Assembly (NCBI GenBank): GCA_934658705.1 | Contig: CAKUHP010000014.1 | Span: forward strand, 1 to 38,565 | Length of the DNA stretch: 38,565 nt | Source: an uncultured Collinsella sp. | GTDB taxonomy: Bacteria > Actinomycetota > Coriobacteriia > Coriobacteriales > Coriobacteriaceae | Direction: 5' to 3' | Shown: positions 24,930 to 34,140 of the stretch, piece by piece | How the letters are laid out: every line of letters begins with the position of its first letter | Position numbering within the stretch: the first letter of the stretch is position 1 | The notes under the pieces: generated by a model | The model's database searches: none | What the model saw: only the letters and a program-made list of their open reading frames with translations | Told to the model about the DNA's origin: nothing | Made by a program: the position numbers and the translations under genes

Positions 24930-26354
24930 CTAGCACACACCTTCCACAAAGCGGTCGAGCTCAACAAAGCGGGAACCCTTGACCAGCACGACGTCGTCCT
25001 TCTCGAGCGCGCCGCCCATACGGTCGAGCACCTGCTGATAATCGGCGAACACCTGGATGCGGTCCTCGTCCATACCCATCATGCGGGCAGAATCGGCCAT
25101 GAGCACAGCGAGCTCGCCGCCCACGCACACCAGCATGTCGAGTTTCTTGGCCGCGGCATAGGCGCCCACGAGCTCGTGCATGCGCGCGGCCTCATCGCCC
25201 ATCTCGCCCATCTCGCCCAAGATCGCCATACGCGAGCCGTCGCAGATAAGCGAGCACAGCAGATCGAGACCGGCAGCCATGGACTCTGCACTCGCGTTAT
25301 ACGAATCGTCAATGATACGCGCACCGCTGGCGGCGCGCTTGATCTCCTGGCGATGACCGGTGATCGTCAGCCCCCTAAAGGCGGCATCGATCTGCTCCGG
25401 CGTCACGCCCAGGCGAATGCCGACCGCGGCAGCCTTTACGGCGTTGGGGACAGACTGCGCACCGGGAATGGCGAGCATGGTCTCGATGCTCTCGCCTGCG
25501 CCAAAATCGAGCGTGAAGACCGGACGGCCCTCGTCGTCGACGCGAATGTCGCGCGCGCAGACCTCGTCATCATCCGAAACGCCGGCAAGCATCACATCGA
25601 CGCTCGCGGGTGCGGCAAACGTATCGCGGATGAACGGGGTAAAGTCATCCTCGCCGCCAAGCACGAGCACCGGCGCGAAGCCATCGGCGGCACGCATACC
25701 CTGGACAATCTCGGACTTGGCGCGCGCAATATTCTCACGGCTGCCCAAAATGCCGATATGAGAGGTGCCGATCTTGGTCACGATGGCAAGATTGGGGTTG
25801 GCCGACTGGGACATGCGCTCAATCTCGTGGAAATGGTTCATGCCCATCTCGAGCACCAGAACCTCGGTATCGGCCGGGGCGGAGAGCACCGTGAGCGGCA
25901 TGCCGATCAGATTGTTGAAATTACCCTTGGTTGCCCAAACGCGATAGCGCTTGGAAAGCACCGCGGCGAGCACGTCCTTGGTCGTGGTCTTACCGATCGA
26001 GCCGGTGATGCCAATGACCAGGCAGCCGAGTTGCGTGCGGTAGGCATGCGCCAGGCGCAGCAAAAACTCCTCGGGATCATCCGTCAGCAGGACGGCACAG
26101 CCCTTGTCCTGCGCAAGCGAAAGCAAGTCGTCATCGGGCTCGCGGGTAAGCACGACCGCGCCGGCACCCGACTCGATAGCCCGAGGAGCAAAATCGTTAC
26201 CGTCGACCTTTTCACCCGGGAAGGCGACAAAAATCGTCCCTTCCTCAACCTGACGCGAGTCGATAACGCACCCGCGACAAACTCGATCGACTTCTTCCGT
26301 CACGGTTCGGGCCCCTGTTGCGGCCGCGAGGTTGTTGACGGCGATCTCTATCAT
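24930..26354 (-). CDS. murF: UDP-MurNAc-tripeptide--D-Ala-D-Ala ligase MurF
   Basis: 474 residues. N-terminal DSRQVEEGTIFVAFPGEKVDGNDF, ATP loop VIGITGSIGKTTTKDVLAAVL, LVLEMGMNHFHEIERM and C-terminal IDDSYNASAESMAAGLD define MurF rather than MurE. It adds D-Ala-D-Ala. The start has AGGGGAGCTGCA upstream. It is separated from the PBP gene by 124 bases where many genomes carry murE; GATACAAT in that gap may be a -10 box. Confidence 0.95.
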   Translation of the reverse strand: MIEIAVNNLAAATGARTVTEEVDRVCRGCVIDSRQVEEGTIFVAFPGEKVDGNDFAPRAIESGAGAVVLTREPDDDLLSLAQDKGCAVLLTDDPEEFLLRLAHAYRTQLGCLVIGITGSIGKTTTKDVLAAVLSKRYRVWATKGNFNNLIGMPLTVLSAPADTEVLVLEMGMNHFHEIERMSQSANPNLAIVTKIGTSHIGILGSRENIARAKSEIVQGMRAADGFAPVLVLGGEDDFTPFIRDTFAAPASVDVMLAGVSDDDEVCARDIRVDDEGRPVFTLDFGAGESIETMLAIPGAQSVPNAVKAAAVGIRLGVTPEQIDAAFRGLTITGHRQEIKRAASGARIIDDSYNASAESMAAGLDLLCSLICDGSRMAILGEMGEMGDEAARMHELVGAYAAAKKLDMLVCVGGELAVLMADSARMMGMDEDRIQVFADYQQVLDRMGGALEKDDVVLVKGSRFVELDRFVEGVC

Positions 26355-26478
26355 TGCAGCTCCCCTATATACCTAATAATGCTACCGGCGTATTGTATCC
26401 CAGCGCCACCTATGCGTGGTGCAGGGCGTGTGAACACCCTTTAGTTTAAACAATGAACGCACCAAATATGGCAACCCC

Positions 26479-28344
26479 CTACTTGGTACGCGGGATGCCC
26501 AGAACATCGAGCGCGATGGCCATAATGCTTTGAAACGGGACGGCCGCGGCATCCGAGCCGCTCGGCGTGCCGTCAAGCGTGATGTAGCACAGCACCTTGG
26601 GCGACTGAGCCGGGGCGAAGCCCATGAAGGAAGACATGTAGTTCTCCTTGAGGTACCCGCCGTTTTCGTCCGCGCGCTCCGCCGTACCGGTCTTGCCCGC
26701 CACGTCGTAGCCGTCCACCGCACCGCCAACGCCCGTACCTTCGGACACGACCGTCTGCATGCACGAGGTCACCTGGGAGGCGGCATCCTCCGAAATCGCA
26801 CGCTCGCCCTCGCCCCAGTCCTTCTCGTCGCCCTTGCTGGACTTATAGAAGTGCGGGGTCATCATCACGCCGCCGTTGGCGATACCGCCCACGGCGCGCG
26901 CGATCTCAATCGGCGAGACGGACAGCGCCTGGCCAAAGCTCATCGAACCAAGCGTGGCGCCATCGTACTGGTCGCGCTCCTTGACGATACCCAGGCTCTC
27001 ACCCGGAAAATCGACGCCCGAGCTGTGACCAATGCCCCACTTGTCCACATAGGTGGCAAAATCATCGGCACCGATCTTGCGCCCCACCAAAACAAAGCCC
27101 ACGTTGGACGAACGGCGCATCATCTCGCGCACGTCCATGGTCATGGTGTAGTCGCGTTTATCGGCGTCGGTTACGGTGTCGTCGCCCACCTTAATGCTCG
27201 CCGGCACCTCAAACGACGTGCTCGAGCGTACGGCGCCCAAATCGAAGCCGGTGCCGGCAACGAGCGTTTTGAAAACCGAGCCGGGCTCGTAGGCATCGGT
27301 GACCAGGCGCAGGTTCATATCCTCGGTCTTGGCGTTCTCCAGATCGGTCTGGTCATACGTGGGATACGAGCACGCCGCCAAAATCTCACCCGTCGTGGGG
27401 TCCGTCACCAGCGCCGAGCCGTTCTTGGCCTTAGTCTTCTCGACCGCCTCGGCCAGAGCGTCCTCGGCCGCGCGCTGGATATTGACGTCGAGCGTCGTCA
27501 CGATATCCACGCCATCAACCGCCGGCACCTTTTTATAGGCGCCGCCCGCGATATAGCTACCATCCCTCGCGCGCTCGCGCACCAGCGAACCGTTGGTTCC
27601 GGTCAAAAGCTTGTTGTACTGCTTTTCGAGGCCCGTCAGGCCATCGTTATCCACGTTCACCACGCCCAGCACCTGCGATGCCAGGTTGCCATAAGGGTAC
27701 ACGCGCTTCATGGCCTGCTCAAAGAGCACGCCGGGCAGATTCTTCTTCTCCAGCACAGCGGCATCGTCCTCGTCCACCTGGCGTTTGATATACACCCAGG
27801 TGCCATCCGACTCGACGAGCTCGCGACAGGTCTTTTTATCGATTCCCGTCGCCTTGACCAGCGCCGACACCGTCTTGTCCACATCCTCGACCAGCTGCGG
27901 GTTCACAGCGACATTGCGGCACTCGACCGACGAGGTCAGCACATTGCCGTTGCGGTCGTAGATGGTGCCGCGCTTGGCGTACAGCGTCTGTGCAAGCAGG
28001 CGACGCGCGTCGGCGCGATCGCGCAGCTTATCGGCTTCCACGATTTGATAGTCGGCAAGGCGAAGGACGCCCAGGCCCATGCCGATCCCGATCACGCCCA
28101 AGACGGCATTACGACGGGGCAGCGGCGTGCCCGTGAGCCATTCGGTCGTCGAACTCTTACGCGGCCTGGTGTTGTGCATTTGAGGACCATTCGAGCCACG
28201 GAGACGTGACGCGGGGTCATTGCCACGAGACGGCCCGGCGTTGTAAGATGGCCGGCCCGCTCCTTGATAACCAGAGCGTCCCCGCGAAGAGGGACGCCCA
28301 GAACCGCGGTTCCCATCGGCACCGCGGCGATAGTCATTTGTCAT
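26479..28344 (-). CDS. ftsI: Class B penicillin-binding protein, division transpeptidase (FtsI/PBP2b type)
   Basis: 621 residues: an Arg/Gly/Ser-rich cytoplasmic tail (1-70), one membrane helix (about 78-98), a dimerisation/pedestal domain beginning AKRGTIYDRNGNVL, and a transpeptidase domain with S356-V-F-K, S412-S-N and K551-T-G. No PASTA repeats are present. It cross-links septal peptidoglycan with FtsW. The place between ftsL and mur genes identifies the division paralogue. The ribosome-binding site is weak; the start follows the ftsL stop by 17 bases. Confidence 0.94.
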   Translation of the reverse strand: MTNDYRRGADGNRGSGRPSSRGRSGYQGAGRPSYNAGPSRGNDPASRLRGSNGPQMHNTRPRKSSTTEWLTGTPLPRRNAVLGVIGIGMGLGVLRLADYQIVEADKLRDRADARRLLAQTLYAKRGTIYDRNGNVLTSSVECRNVAVNPQLVEDVDKTVSALVKATGIDKKTCRELVESDGTWVYIKRQVDEDDAAVLEKKNLPGVLFEQAMKRVYPYGNLASQVLGVVNVDNDGLTGLEKQYNKLLTGTNGSLVRERARDGSYIAGGAYKKVPAVDGVDIVTTLDVNIQRAAEDALAEAVEKTKAKNGSALVTDPTTGEILAACSYPTYDQTDLENAKTEDMNLRLVTDAYEPGSVFKTLVAGTGFDLGAVRSSTSFEVPASIKVGDDTVTDADKRDYTMTMDVREMMRRSSNVGFVLVGRKIGADDFATYVDKWGIGHSSGVDFPGESLGIVKERDQYDGATLGSMSFGQALSVSPIEIARAVGGIANGGVMMTPHFYKSSKGDEKDWGEGERAISEDAASQVTSCMQTVVSEGTGVGGAVDGYDVAGKTGTAERADENGGYLKENYMSSFMGFAPAQSPKVLCYITLDGTPSGSDAAAVPFQSIMAIALDVLGIPRTK

Positions 28345-28361
28345 ACTCAGCTACCGTCTTG

Positions 28362-28832
28362 TTACTGAGCGGTCGCGGTCGCGCTGGCGCCCGCGGCTGC
28401 ATCCTGCGAAAAATCAAGTGTAACGCTCTCACTGGGCTCCACCATGCCATAAGCGCCCGCAAGATCGCGAATGCGCGTATCGGCACCATAAACAGAGTGC
28501 ATGACCTCAAGGTCAGAGCTCTCATCGGTCGCCTTCTCGAGCGTGTTGGTAAGCTCGGCGTTGCTGTTGAGCACCTGGGCCGTAACGCCGGCGAGCGCCA
28601 CGCGGGCGACGCCGATCGTCATAAAGATGGCCGCAATGATGCAAAACGTTTTAAGAACGCTCATGAAAACCGGGCTTACCGCCTGGTTTGCCTGACGGCC
28701 CGCGCCCGTGTAGACATCAAAGCGCGGCGTGCGCTGCTCGCGGGGAGCAACGGGAGCCTGCGGTGCCTCACGGTAGGCGGGCATGGCGTTCATATCATAG
28801 GCGACTGCTGCGTTTGAGGTGTTATAGCCCAT
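28362..28832 (-). CDS. ftsL: FtsL-like divisome protein
   Basis: 156 residues with a bitopic layout: a cytoplasmic tail of about 50, one membrane helix (about 55-80, SVLKTFCIIAAIFMTIGVARVALAGV), then a short coiled coil (VLNSNAELTNTLEKATDESSDLEV) and a low-complexity Ala/Ser/Thr end. Sequence identity in this family is too low for motifs, so the call rests on size, topology and place between rsmH and the PBP gene. FtsL with FtsB/FtsQ activates FtsWI. Good site GGGAGGCGGCATATC upstream. Confidence 0.8.
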   Translation of the reverse strand: MGYNTSNAAVAYDMNAMPAYREAPQAPVAPREQRTPRFDVYTGAGRQANQAVSPVFMSVLKTFCIIAAIFMTIGVARVALAGVTAQVLNSNAELTNTLEKATDESSDLEVMHSVYGADTRIRDLAGAYGMVEPSESVTLDFSQDAAAGASATATAQ

Positions 28833-28922
28833 GATATGCCGCCTCCCATCCCGAGTACGTTGGTAGTGTGTTTAAGCTTCGTTTGTGGTACGAGCGGGAG
28901 GTCCAATATCGCGCGCGTTACG

Positions 28923-29888
28923 CTACAAGCGCTCCGCCACGCGGATCTTGGCTGATCTCGCCCGAGGGTTGCGCTCAACCTCTTCGGGTTGGGCAACCAA
29001 GGGTTTGCGGGTGATGACCTTGAGTATCGGCACGTTGCCGCACACGCACACCGGAATCTCCGGCGGACACGTGCACCCCTGGCTCATCTCCTTAAAGTGG
29101 TTCTTTACGATACGGTCCTCGAGCGAGTGATACGAGATGACGCAAATGCGTCCGCCCGGGTTGAGCCACCTGGTGGCGGCGTCAAGCCCTCGCTCGAGCA
29201 CATCGAGCTCGTGATTGACCTCGATGCGAATGGCCTGGAAACTTTTCTTGGCCGGGTGTCCGCCATGTCGACGAGCGGCAGCGGGGATACCAGCCTTGAT
29301 GATCTCGACAAACTGGCCTGTGGTTTCGATCGGTTCTTGCTCGCGACGGCGCACGATCTCGCGCGCGATCTGCGAGGCGAACTTCTCTTCGCCGTAGACG
29401 CGTAGAATCCGGGCGAGGTCGTGTTCGTTATAGGTGTTGATGACCTCAGCTGCGTTTAAGGTGTTATTACCCGGATCCATCCGCATGTCCAATGGGGCGT
29501 CCTCGTTATACGAAAAGCCCCTGCCAGGGATATCGAGTTGCGGTGACGAAACGCCCAAGTCAAACAGGAAGCCATCGACCCCGGGCACCTCGGCCGAGCA
29601 AAGCAGCTCGTCCAAGTCGCCGAAGTTGCCCTTCAGCAGCTGGTGCGGTACGCCGGGAACCTCGCGGTCCAGACGGGCGCCAGCGGCCTCGAGGGCCATG
29701 TCGTCCTGATCGACGCCGAGCAAAAGGCCCGTCTCCCCTACCTGCGCGGCCATCTTTACCGAATGACCGGCACCGCCAAGGGTGCAATCGCAGACGACGG
29801 AGCCGCTCTTTAGCTGCAGCGACTCAAGCACTTCGCCGAGCATGACAGGTTCATGCCGATATTCTTGTGTCAAGATCCCACGCTCCAT
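28923..29888 (-). CDS. rsmH: 16S rRNA (cytosine-N4)-methyltransferase RsmH
   Basis: 321 residues. The SAM site VVCDCTLGGAGHSVKMA and GLLLGVDQDDMALEAAG are present, with DGFLFDLGVSSPQLDIPGRGFSYNEDAPLDMRMD and the C-terminal ISYHSLEDRIVKNHF. It methylates N4 of C1402 in 16S rRNA. It is the second gene of the dcw array, 20 bases after mraZ. ATG 29888 has a weak site; TTG 29873 lies 9 bases after GGAG and could be the true start. Confidence 0.95.
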   Translation of the reverse strand: MERGILTQEYRHEPVMLGEVLESLQLKSGSVVCDCTLGGAGHSVKMAAQVGETGLLLGVDQDDMALEAAGARLDREVPGVPHQLLKGNFGDLDELLCSAEVPGVDGFLFDLGVSSPQLDIPGRGFSYNEDAPLDMRMDPGNNTLNAAEVINTYNEHDLARILRVYGEEKFASQIAREIVRRREQEPIETTGQFVEIIKAGIPAAARRHGGHPAKKSFQAIRIEVNHELDVLERGLDAATRWLNPGGRICVISYHSLEDRIVKNHFKEMSQGCTCPPEIPVCVCGNVPILKVITRKPLVAQPEEVERNPRARSAKIRVAERL

Positions 29889-29908
29889 CCGTTACTCGTG
29901 CCTTGCCC

Positions 29909-30343
29909 TTACGAGAAGAAAAGGTCCAGCAGGGCCTCGTCGTCATCGTCCTCATCGGCCGTAGCGCGGTCCCAAACCTCAAGGTGATCGTAGTTGCCCA
30001 CAACCGTGACCTCGCGGTCGAGGTTCGCCTGCTTGCGGAGAGACTCAGAAAGACCGATACGACCCGCGCTGTCCACATCCATCGACGTGGTGCGCTTGTT
30101 GATCGCCCTCATGAGCTTCTGGTCGTTGATGTCACGCGGGTTAAAACCCTCGTGGCCCTCACGACCCGCGAAGAGTCCTTCGACCCACTTATCGAAGGCC
30201 TCGGCAGAGAACACGTACAGAGCATCGACATCCAGGGCTTTGAACACGCGAACGTGCTCTCCAAGCTCCTCGCGAAGGGGTGCAGGCAGGGACAGACGAC
30301 CTTTTGCATCGAGATTGCGCTCGTATGCACCCGTCATTCCCAT
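29909..30343 (-). CDS. mraZ: Transcriptional regulator MraZ
   Basis: 144 residues with two AbrB-like repeats: GAYERNLDAKGRLSLPAPLREEL (about 5-27) and TSMDVDSAGRIGLSESLRKQ (about 85-104), followed by an acidic tail (DEDDDDEALLDLF). MraZ forms rings and binds TGGG repeats in its own promoter, controlling the dcw cluster. Such repeats stand 80-145 bases upstream here. The start ATG 30343 has GGGGAGGGCGCAC in front; a second ATG is 6 bases on. Confidence 0.95.
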   Translation of the reverse strand: MGMTGAYERNLDAKGRLSLPAPLREELGEHVRVFKALDVDALYVFSAEAFDKWVEGLFAGREGHEGFNPRDINDQKLMRAINKRTTSMDVDSAGRIGLSESLRKQANLDREVTVVGNYDHLEVWDRATADEDDDDEALLDLFFS

Positions 30344-30428
30344 GTGCGCCCTCCCCTCGGTTACTCAGATGGCACGTACGCGGGGAACCACCCCGCCTGT
30401 CGACGCCATTAATAATATGGGGAACCGA

Positions 30429-30486
30429 CCCATTTTTCAACACCTTTCCCCACCCCTTCCCCCACCCCGCCCCACCACTCCACCCA
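30429..30486 (-). promoter_or_regulatory. MraZ-box array (TGGG repeats)
   Basis: On the minus strand five TGGG units start at 30432, 30452, 30464, 30474 and 30486. Four of them are spaced 10-12 bases apart, matching the helical-turn spacing of MraZ-bound direct repeats (TGGGN plus 5 bases in E. coli). The array lies about 90 bases upstream of mraZ in an unusually G-rich tract (C-rich on plus). Self-regulation by MraZ is inferred. Confidence 0.7.
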
Positions 30487-30507
30487 CCATATGTTGTAAA
30501 TCACCCC

Positions 30508-30521
30508 CGAGCATATGTTCG
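30508..30521. promoter_or_regulatory. LexA-like palindrome upstream of mraZ
   Basis: CGAGCATATGTTCG differs at one base from the Gram-positive SOS box CGAACATATGTTCG. It sits about 165 bases upstream of the mraZ start, just beyond the TGGG array. Confidence 0.4.
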
Positions 30522-30522
30522 A

Positions 30523-30542
30523 AAACACAATATGTTGTGTTT
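30523..30542. promoter_or_regulatory. Perfect 8-bp-arm palindrome upstream of mraZ
   Basis: AAACACAATATGTTGTGTTT has 8-base complementary arms around TATG, too A/T-rich and short for a terminator but typical of an operator. It is adjacent to the LexA-like site and shares the ATATGTT core, which also occurs at 30489-30496. Confidence 0.4.
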
Positions 30543-30547
30543 ACAGC

Positions 30548-30581
30548 AAAGGCGGGGTGCCACCTGTAGCACCCCGCCTTT
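30548..30581. terminator. GC-rich hairpin, probable terminator
   Basis: AAAGGCGGGGTGC (30548-30560) and GCACCCCGCCTTT (30569-30581) form a perfect 13-bp stem with an 8-base loop. It is symmetrical, with only short A/T ends, so direction is unclear. It stands between xerD and the mraZ promoter region and may insulate them. Confidence 0.6.
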
Positions 30582-30701
30582 CAACCTCAACCTTCAAGTT
30601 GACCTTGAGGCGATTTTTACGTCGCTTTACATGCCGTTCACATCGCCCCCAAACTCCCCCACCCACGGCACGCACGACCCACCACCGCGGTAGCGCGTGG
30701 C

Positions 30702-30772
30702 AAAAAATGGGACGGGCCCCAGATTGCCGAAACGTGCGAATAAACGCACGGTGACAATCTGGGGGCCGTCCC
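30702..30772 (-). terminator. Long nested hairpin acting as xerD terminator
   Basis: Outer arms 30709-30726 and 30755-30772 pair over 18 bases with one mismatch; an inner stem CGTGCG/CGCACG (30733-30738, 30745-30750) closes a 6-base loop. On the minus strand the structure is followed by ATTTTTTG, a good U-tract, 34 bases after the xerD stop. The remaining DNA between 30344 and 30806 holds the MraZ, LexA-like and palindrome sites listed separately and no gene. Confidence 0.75.
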
Positions 30773-30806
30773 CTAAAACGTATAACTATGCAGGTTAGCG
30801 GTATGA

Positions 30807-31748
30807 TTAGCGATGTGCCAGCGGATGAGCCGCCAGATAGACCTCGGTCAGCTGCGTGCGGTCGACATGCGTGTAGACCTGCGTGGTCGAAATATCGGCA
30901 TGGCCCAAAATCTCCTGCAGCACGCGCAGGTCGGCGCCGCCCGCAAGCATGTGGGTGGCAAAGGAGTGGCGCAAGGTGTGGGGATGGAGCCCCATCAGCC
31001 CCACCTGGCGCCCATACCGCCCGCATATCGCATGTACGGCCTGGCGCGACAGGCGACGTCCGTTCTTATTTAAAAAGACCGCCGAGGTCTCCGCCCCGCG
31101 AGCATGGGCAGCCAACAGAGCGCGCCCGTCACCTATATAGCGCGTCAAGGCACGCGCCGCGCTTCCCACCAACGGGGCCAGGCGCTCCTTGGAGCCCTTA
31201 CCGCGCACCAGGACAAACCCGTCATCGATATGGATATCGCCCACATCGAGCCCCACCAGCTCGCTCACGCGCAAGCCGCACCCGTAGAGCACTTCCAAGA
31301 TGGCATGGTCACGCAAACCCATCTCGCCCTCGGGAAAATCTTGATCGAGCAGCGCGGAGACCTCCTCCACCGAAAGGTATTCCGGCAGGCGATCGGCCTT
31401 TTTGGGCAGGCGCAGCGCCGCCGTCGGATTTTGGGCTACGGCCCCATCGCGCACCAAAAAGGCATGCAGGCCCTTCACGGCCGCAAGCGCGCGCTCCACC
31501 GAGGCATCGGAATAGCCTCCGTCGCGGCGGTCGGCGACAAAGCCCTCCACGACCTGACGGCTCACATCTTCAAAAGACGCAATGCCCGCCCGCTCCAGAT
31601 AGGCGCAGTACGTCGTCAGATCGCGGCGGTAGGCCGCAATCGTATTGCACGCCAAGCCCCGCTCGACCGCGAGGTAATCGAGATACTCCCCCGCCGCCAC
31701 GGCGAGCGACGAGGGAGTATCTTCGATATGTTCTTTGTTAGCGGGCAC
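30807..31748 (-). CDS. xerD: Tyrosine recombinase XerD
   Basis: 313 residues: an N-terminal SAM-like core-binding domain (about 15-105) and a catalytic domain with GCGLRVSELVGLD (Arg), RGKGSKERLAPL (Lys), HPHTLRHSFATHML (His and Arg), LGHADISTTQVYTHV (His and nucleophile Tyr). The length fits XerC/XerD, and the sequence is closer to XerD than to an integrase. Xer recombinases resolve chromosome dimers at dif; no dif site was located. It starts with GTG 31748, 2 bases after the pyrG stop, so it is probably co-transcribed with pyrG. Confidence 0.92.
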   Translation of the reverse strand: MPANKEHIEDTPSSLAVAAGEYLDYLAVERGLACNTIAAYRRDLTTYCAYLERAGIASFEDVSRQVVEGFVADRRDGGYSDASVERALAAVKGLHAFLVRDGAVAQNPTAALRLPKKADRLPEYLSVEEVSALLDQDFPEGEMGLRDHAILEVLYGCGLRVSELVGLDVGDIHIDDGFVLVRGKGSKERLAPLVGSAARALTRYIGDGRALLAAHARGAETSAVFLNKNGRRLSRQAVHAICGRYGRQVGLMGLHPHTLRHSFATHMLAGGADLRVLQEILGHADISTTQVYTHVDRTQLTEVYLAAHPLAHR

Positions 31749-31750
31749 CC

Positions 31751-33418
<1,668 letters not shown>

Positions 33419-33533
33419 TTACCTGCGCTTCCCGTAGAAGTTGTCCTTACACATCTTACGGGTCTTCATTGTAATACTCGCGGCGCGCGCCGTTCACGTT
33501 TTTTCTTGCATGCAATCGCATTTCTCAATCTCG

Positions 33534-33566
33534 AAACAAAACGCCGCCCGTGTGGCCGGGCGGCGT
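33534..33566 (-). terminator. Terminator after the small regulator
   Basis: CGCCGCCCG and CGGGCGGCG (33542-33550, 33557-33565) form a 9-bp GC stem with a 6-base loop, followed on the minus strand by TTTTGTTT. It ends the transcript of the winged-helix gene before pyrG. Confidence 0.88.
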
Positions 33567-33590
33567 AACGTTACATAGATTTGCACGCTG

Positions 33591-33929
33591 TTATCGATCG
33601 GCGACTTCGTCCTGCAGCATATCCGAAACGAGCAGGCCGGCGCGAATGCCCTTAAGGTACCATTCGCCACGCCCCGTAAGGCAAATGCTGTTTGCAAGCT
33701 GGCCGCCATCGTCGTTGTAGCGTGAGACGACCTCGATGATGCCTTCGGATTCCAGACGCTCGATTGCCGCACGGGCGCGATACGGAGACACCCCTACGCG
33801 CTCGGCAAGCGTTTTGCGCGAGAAACCGTAGAGCCCGCCATTGTCTTTGGACTGCTGGGCGATCTCCATCAGCACCAGCACCTCGACACGTTTCATATCG
33901 TTGACACTCGCACGACCCTTGCCTGCCAT
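33591..33929 (-). CDS. Small winged-helix DNA-binding protein
   Basis: 112 residues from ATG 33929, with GAGGAGGCTGCG in front. A helix-turn-helix is visible at about residues 33-62 (YGFSRKTLAERVGVSPYRARAAIERLESEGIIEVVSRY), followed by a beta wing (GGQLANSICLTGRGEWYLKG). It looks like a MarR/GntR-type winged helix without an effector domain. The target and signal are unknown. It is monocistronic, with a terminator just downstream and about 155 non-coding bases upstream containing TATACAAT, a possible -10. Confidence 0.75.
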   Translation of the reverse strand: MAGKGRASVNDMKRVEVLVLMEIAQQSKDNGGLYGFSRKTLAERVGVSPYRARAAIERLESEGIIEVVSRYNDDGGQLANSICLTGRGEWYLKGIRAGLLVSDMLQDEVADR

Positions 33930-34084
33930 CGCAGCCTCCTCAAACCGAGCACGAGCATCTAACGCGCCGTGCACGACCGGCGCATCCTGCAAAGGATGTT
34001 TTATCAGCGTTATTGTATACCGCTCAAATCGCTTATAGGCAGGTAAACGGGCTAATTTTAGGTTAAACGGAGGCTTTGTTGATA

Positions 34085-34122
34085 AAAGGGGCGCATCAGA
34101 TGTATACCCGATGCGCCCCTTT
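34085..34122 (-). terminator. Terminator after the DUF1846 gene
   Basis: AAAGGGGCGCATC (34085-34097) and GATGCGCCCCTTT (34110-34122) make a perfect 13-bp stem with a 12-base loop; the minus strand continues TATCAAC after TTTT. It lies about 20 bases after the stop. Confidence 0.88.
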
Positions 34123-34140
34123 CAGACCAATTTACAACGA

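Noticed and set aside
24291..26444. 717-codon plus-strand open frame opposite mraY and murF
   Set aside because: Antisense of two clear genes; composition (His, Gly, Arg, Asp) is that of a GC-rich shadow frame and no domain is visible.
30523..30542. Terminator reading of the A/T-rich palindrome
   Set aside because: The stem is A/T-rich, only 8 bp and has no U-tract; an operator is more plausible.
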